Source of the DNA: Longitalea arenae
Lineage (GTDB): Bacteria; Bacteroidota; Bacteroidia; Chitinophagales; Chitinophagaceae
Reading direction: 5' to 3'
Length of the DNA: 64,000 bases
NCBI RefSeq assembly: GCF_016924755.1
Contig: NZ_JAFFJX010000004.1
Coordinates: forward strand, 310,001 to 374,000
Below the pieces are notes generated by a model that did no database searches, was not told the origin of the DNA, and saw only the letters and a list, made by a program, of their open reading frames with translations. Positions 60,266-64,000 of the stretch are shown piece by piece (the first letter of the stretch is position 1; the number at the start of each line of letters is the position of its first letter). The translations under genes were made by a program, and so were the position numbers.

Positions 60266-60586
60266 ATGAAACAAGCGAAACTAACCTTGTTCCTGTCTGC
60301 ATTTGTTATTATGCTGACAGCCCTTGCTGCCGTAAAACCCGATTTCAAACCCAAACCTGCAGCCGCACAGATCAATTATTATTGGTTTGATGTTACCAAC
60401 GCCTGGCTTGGCCGGCAAAACACAGTTGCCAATGAAATTTTCATAACCGGCTTTGATGAAAGCACCGCCAATCCAAAAACCTTACAGGAAAAAGGTTGGG
60501 CGCCCGCGAATTGTTCCATTGACCAATGGGGCGTACCCCGGCCCATAACATCGCAACCCGACAAGTTACTCTATTCTCACCCCTAA
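60266..60586 (+). CDS. Small exported DUF6520-like protein
   Basis: 106 residues counted from the ATG at 60266; the frame is open from 60158 but the earlier part has no export signal. KQAKLTLFLSAFVIMLTALAAV is a signal peptide or anchor. The rest (INYYWFDVTNAWLGRQ...WAPANCSID) resembles the YYWF-containing small secreted proteins of Chitinophagaceae grouped as DUF6520. It has one Cys after export. Function is unknown. A strong terminator follows, supporting a real short transcription unit. Confidence 0.75.
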   Translation: MKQAKLTLFLSAFVIMLTALAAVKPDFKPKPAAAQINYYWFDVTNAWLGRQNTVANEIFITGFDESTANPKTLQEKGWAPANCSIDQWGVPRPITSQPDKLLYSHP

Positions 60587-60603
60587 CCTTCTAAGATCAG
60601 CAA

Positions 60604-60660
60604 GGCGTATCACGAATAAGCACACCTACTCCCGGCTTATGATGTGATACGTCTTTTCTT
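60604..60660 (+). terminator. Terminator of the DUF6520-like gene
   Basis: GGCGTATCAC (60604-60613) pairs with GTGATACGTC (60644-60653), and inside it ATAAGC pairs with GCTTAT; the stem is followed by TTTTCTTATT. Confidence 0.85.
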
Positions 60661-60666
60661 ATTCTC

Positions 60667-62052
60667 TTAATTATATCCTGGATTCTGTTCCAGGTTGGGT
60701 GCATTTTCCAGTTCAATAAGTGGGATAGGATATAATTTATCGTTGGGATGCCAGCGAGCGCCTTTTGCGATACCTAGTACTGCATCGGCTTGTTGCGTAC
60801 GCTTCAGATCGAACCAGCGATGCCCCCATTCCGCAAAGAATTCTACCCGCCGTTCCTGTTCCAGTTTCTGCCAGCATAAATCACTGCTGATATTCTTCGA
60901 AAGCTCGGCCAGGCCGGCGCGGCTGCGGATGATATTGATATCGTCTACTGCTTCTTCAACCCTTAGTTGCCGGGCCCGCGCTTCCGCCCGGATCAAATAT
61001 TGTTCTGCTAATCGTAATACAACGTTGTATTCATCTGGAACACCTGTTGAAATGTAAATCTTGTATTTATATGGATGGGAATATGTGGTGCTATTAACCT
61101 TCACCGTTTTAATCCAGTTTTGTTTCCGCAGATCATTAGTTTCAAAAGCAGATAAAAGGTTACTGTCAATTGTATAGGTCGGTCGAATTGCTGGAGAAGA
61201 AGGAACAAAAATAAAGCCATCACCCGAATTCAAATTGGCGGGCGCCCATTGAAAAATGATCTCCGGGCTCTTTATTTTGAAAACCGCGTTCAGGTCGTTT
61301 GAGAGCGTGAACAGCCCCGAATTTATGACGGCATTCGCCATCTCTTCAGCCCGGCCCCAATACTGCATATGCAGGTAGACCCTTGCCAGTAAGGCCATAG
61401 CCGCATGTTGTGTAGGCCTGGTATTCAATTGAGTACCAGCCAATGCATCCCTCGCTGCCAGCAGATCGCTCTCTATTTGTATATACACCTTATCAGCCTG
61501 CGTACGTGGAAGCAGGGCATTCACTTCGGCGTTGGTATTTAATACCAGTGGTACATCGCCATACAAATTTACCAGGTAGTAATAACACAATGCCCGCACA
61601 AATAAAACCTCGCCAGTTAACTGCTTCTTGAGTGTTTCATTTACCCCGGAAGATCGTTGCAACCCTTCTATACAAATATTACTGTGATAAATATAGGTAT
61701 AGGCTGCCTTCCAGAGATTAACATTGATCAATTGATTGCTCGGCAAAATTGCGTTATTGGTGAACTGCTCTTCATTATTCATGGCACTGGTGCGCACAAC
61801 CTCATCGGCTGACAAACCTGGGAACAAACTCATCCCCCCATTGAGCAGGAACTTTGTATTGCTCATTACTTTGATGTAGAGGCCAGCCACCGCAGCCTGG
61901 GCCAAAGAGTCGTTCGAAAAGACCATCGAAGCTGTCAGGGAATCATCCGGTTCATCTACCTGCACCAATTTTTTGCAACTGGTCATCGTTAATGAAATTG
62001 CAAAAATGACAACGCAAACGAATATATAAATAAGAATAGGTTTCGGTTTCAT
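60667..62052 (-). CDS. SusD/RagB-family nutrient-binding lipoprotein
   Basis: A 461-residue outer-membrane lipoprotein. The signal ends in a lipobox (AISLTMTSCKK, Cys ~26). SusD features: the N-terminal LVQVDEPDDSLTASMVFSNDSLAQAAVAGLYIKV, a TPR-like helical core (ALCYYYLVNLYGDVPLVLNTN; AALDALLARVYLHM-type helices) and the C-terminal RRVEFFAEWGHRWFDLKR and YPIPLIELENAPNLEQNPGYN. It caps the SusC barrel and binds oligosaccharide or peptide ligands. It follows susC with ten bases between them. The ligand is not predictable here, and no glycoside hydrolase adjoins it inside the window. Confidence 0.95.
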   Translation of the reverse strand: MKPKPILIYIFVCVVIFAISLTMTSCKKLVQVDEPDDSLTASMVFSNDSLAQAAVAGLYIKVMSNTKFLLNGGMSLFPGLSADEVVRTSAMNNEEQFTNNAILPSNQLINVNLWKAAYTYIYHSNICIEGLQRSSGVNETLKKQLTGEVLFVRALCYYYLVNLYGDVPLVLNTNAEVNALLPRTQADKVYIQIESDLLAARDALAGTQLNTRPTQHAAMALLARVYLHMQYWGRAEEMANAVINSGLFTLSNDLNAVFKIKSPEIIFQWAPANLNSGDGFIFVPSSPAIRPTYTIDSNLLSAFETNDLRKQNWIKTVKVNSTTYSHPYKYKIYISTGVPDEYNVVLRLAEQYLIRAEARARQLRVEEAVDDINIIRSRAGLAELSKNISSDLCWQKLEQERRVEFFAEWGHRWFDLKRTQQADAVLGIAKGARWHPNDKLYPIPLIELENAPNLEQNPGYN

Positions 62053-62062
62053 ATGTGCAATT

Positions 62063-64000
62063 TTAAAAATTCAGTTCAATGCCCCCTGCAATGGTGCGTA
62101 AGGGCGGTAAAGTAAATAAGTTTTGAGTTTCTGGATCTGTTCCTTTATACCGGGTAATGGTGAACAGGTTTTGCGCCTGCAAATAGATCCGGCAATTCTT
62201 TAAGGAAATGTTTTTTAACCATTGGCCCGGCAAACGCCAGGACAATTCAACATTCCTAACCCGGCAATAAGAAGCATCCTGAAAACCTCCGTTTGATTCT
62301 TTAAATTTTTCTATGGCTTTACTTGCAGCCTCCTGCTCGCCTGTGGTATTTTGCTGCAAAACCGCATGGTCAGGACTTCTCTGCCAGCGGTCTAATGCCA
62401 GTGCAGGCTGATTGATCAGCAATTTTCCTGGAAAATTTACATTATAGAGATAGTATAAATAGTTGTAAGCTTGCTGTTTCCTGATCTCCAGGAATACATC
62501 CAATTGCCAGCCCTTATACTGCCAGTTGCTTTGTATAGAGCCATACCAACTGGGGTCTAAATGGCCAATAACCCGGTAATCGTCCGGAAAACTAATATCA
62601 CCGTCTTCATCCAGGTCATTAAAACTAAATAATCCGGTGGCCGGGTGTACCCCCGCATAAGAATAGCCATTGAAAGTAGAAAGAGATCGACCGATCGTTA
62701 ATTTGTGCGCATAAGAAGATGTGGCCAGGTTGGGAAAAGCAATTAATTTATTCCGCGGTATGGTCAACAAGATATTGCCATTCCAATGCCAGTCTTTGCT
62801 AAGCTGGTTCTTTGTTTGCAACTGAATTTCCCAGCCGCTGTTTTGTACCAGTGCGCTGGAATTTTTGGCCGCATAACTGGTGAAACCGGTAAGGCCCGGC
62901 AATGTATATGAGATCAGCTGATTGCCCGTGCGGTTGCGATACCAGGCAACAGAGATCATCAGCCGGTCTTTGAACAGGCCCAGGTCAAGGGCTGCTTCCA
63001 GCTTACGACTTACTTCCCAGCTGTAATTACTATCTGCCAGCTGCACAGGAATTATACCTCTCGTACCCAGGTAAGCCCCCACAATATCCTGCCATTGGTC
63101 GAGGTATTTGTAATCCCCGATCTGGTCATTACCGGTTACTCCATAACTAGAGCGCAGCTTACCAAAACTGACAACACTCTTTTTATTCTTCATAAAGGGC
63201 TCGTTGGAAAATATCCAGCCAGCACCGGTTGACCAGAAAGTACCTACCTGTTTGCCCGGGCCAAAACGGCTGCTGCCATCTGTACGTCCGGTAAGATTGA
63301 TCAGGTACTTATCATACAGGATGCTATTCAGGCGGGCAAAAACACCGCCATAACGGTATTCGGTCTTAAGATCTTTATTGATCAGGCTGCCTGCATCATG
63401 TAAATTGCGCAACTGTGCATCACTGGCAAAATTGGTAGCTTCGGTATTATCTACGGACTGCGTTTGCACCTGCATGGTGGCGCCCAACAAGCCGGAAATT
63501 TTCCCGATACTTATATACTTGTTATACTCGAGCTGCGGTTCAACGATCCAGCTGTTATAAACGAGTTTGCCAAAATAAGAATAGCCTTTTGCATTCGGGA
63601 AATCGTAAGGATTGAAACTACTGCCTGGCAACAAACTCATGTCCTCCATTCTCAGGCGGTTATAACCAAGGCTTGTCTTAAATAGCAGGTTTTTCAAGAT
63701 CCGGTAACTGATATCAAGATTCCCTAACAAATTACTGGTCTTTGACTCGTAGGTCTTCAACAATGATGACATTGGATTGATGAAGGTGAGATCGCCTTCG
63801 ATCCAGTTCAGCTTTCCGGTAGAATCATAGAGCACTGGTGTATGTGGCGCGAGGTTTACGATACTCGTGAGATCGGTGGTCAATAACCGGTTCTTATCGC
63901 CGGTAATTAAGAGGGTGAAAGTAGCATTCAGGCCTGAATCCCTGCTTTGGTAATGCAGGTTGCCATGCCCCGATAAACGCTCGTTCCTGAGATCGCCGGG
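62063..64000 (-). CDS. SusC/RagA-family TonB-dependent receptor (N-terminus outside window)
   Basis: The C-terminal ~645 residues of a SusC protein; the frame stays open to the right window edge, so the apparent start at 63883 (a TTG inside the frame) is not real. Beta-barrel features are seen: YDKYLINLTGRTDGSSRFGPG, FWSTGAGWIFSNEPFMKN, YGVTGNDQIGDYKYLDQW, YSYAGVHPATGLFSFNDLDEDG and the terminal TIAGGIELNF strand. The plug, TonB box and carboxypeptidase-like domain lie beyond 64000. With SusD it forms an outer-membrane uptake complex driven by TonB. Confidence 0.95.
   Translation of the reverse strand, partial: PGDLRNERLSGHGNLHYQSRDSGLNATFTLLITGDKNRLLTTDLTSIVNLAPHTPVLYDSTGKLNWIEGDLTFINPMSSLLKTYESKTSNLLGNLDISYRILKNLLFKTSLGYNRLRMEDMSLLPGSSFNPYDFPNAKGYSYFGKLVYNSWIVEPQLEYNKYISIGKISGLLGATMQVQTQSVDNTEATNFASDAQLRNLHDAGSLINKDLKTEYRYGGVFARLNSILYDKYLINLTGRTDGSSRFGPGKQVGTFWSTGAGWIFSNEPFMKNKKSVVSFGKLRSSYGVTGNDQIGDYKYLDQWQDIVGAYLGTRGIIPVQLADSNYSWEVSRKLEAALDLGLFKDRLMISVAWYRNRTGNQLISYTLPGLTGFTSYAAKNSSALVQNSGWEIQLQTKNQLSKDWHWNGNILLTIPRNKLIAFPNLATSSYAHKLTIGRSLSTFNGYSYAGVHPATGLFSFNDLDEDGDISFPDDYRVIGHLDPSWYGSIQSNWQYKGWQLDVFLEIRKQQAYNYLYYLYNVNFPGKLLINQPALALDRWQRSPDHAVLQQNTTGEQEAASKAIEKFKESNGGFQDASYCRVRNVELSWRLPGQWLKNISLKNCRIYLQAQNLFTITRYKGTDPETQNLFTLPPLRTIAGGIELNF

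Noticed and set aside
62063..63883. SusC gene beginning at 63883
   Set aside because: The codon is a TTG in the middle of an open frame that continues with SusC-like sequence to the window end.

Overview
The window looks like chromosomal DNA of a Bacteroidota bacterium, most likely family Chitinophagaceae (Niastella/Chitinophaga type). The reasons are several secreted proteins with C-terminal type IX secretion (T9SS) sorting domains, a SusC/SusD pair, a FecI-like ECF sigma factor, a giant MBG-repeat surface protein, and genes that mostly lack Shine-Dalgarno sequences. No phage, IS transposase or CRISPR array was recognised. The assignment is inferred from gene families only; no rRNA is present.

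Layout. 1-5350 (minus): a giant secreted protein cut by the window edge, with 14 near-identical 77-residue MBG repeats. 6043-11142: a PepSY-like secreted protein, a minus-strand SIR2 / HerA ATPase / KTSC operon that matches the SIR2-HerA (Nezha) anti-phage defence architecture, an RRM RNA-binding protein and a small hypothetical. 11394-14704: tRNA-Gly(GCC) and tRNA-Leu(UAA) on the minus strand, a GT2 glycosyltransferase, an orphan histidine kinase and tRNA-Leu(GAG). 14968-36431: mixed accessory and secreted functions (a T9SS cargo, YihY, a purple-acid-phosphatase-like enzyme, AraC, Crp, a 14-blade Ycf48-like propeller, CAP, GH12, TauE, a MocR/PNPOx-like pair, and two T9SS enzymes with crystallin domains). 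An apparently unannotated structured RNA lies at about 23961-24150.

36810-58626 is a nucleobase catabolism island. The minus-strand half encodes the reductive pyrimidine route: PreT/PreA dihydropyrimidine dehydrogenase, an NCS1 transporter, dihydropyrimidinase, a beta-ureidopropionase-like nitrilase, a class III aminotransferase and a methylmalonate/malonate-semialdehyde dehydrogenase. Together these take uracil or thymine through beta-alanine or beta-aminoisobutyrate to acetyl- or propionyl-CoA. An Lrp/AsnC regulator sits at the divergent boundary. The plus-strand half encodes purine oxidation: xanthine dehydrogenase (XdhA, XdhB, XdhC), allantoinase, allantoate amidohydrolase, ureidoglycine aminohydrolase, OHCU decarboxylase and HIU hydrolase, with uricase embedded on the opposite strand. 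The last gene encodes an uncharacterised CitE/HpcH-like protein (DUF6986 type). No ureidoglycolate lyase is visible, so this gene is a candidate for the end of the pathway.

58629-64000: an ECF sigma factor, about 1 kb of intergenic DNA with an orphan terminator and a 20-bp-phased CTATCCT array, a small DUF6520-like exported protein, and a SusD/SusC pair with SusC cut by the window end. Several intergenic gaps hold degenerate short tandem repeats of different sequence but similar style.
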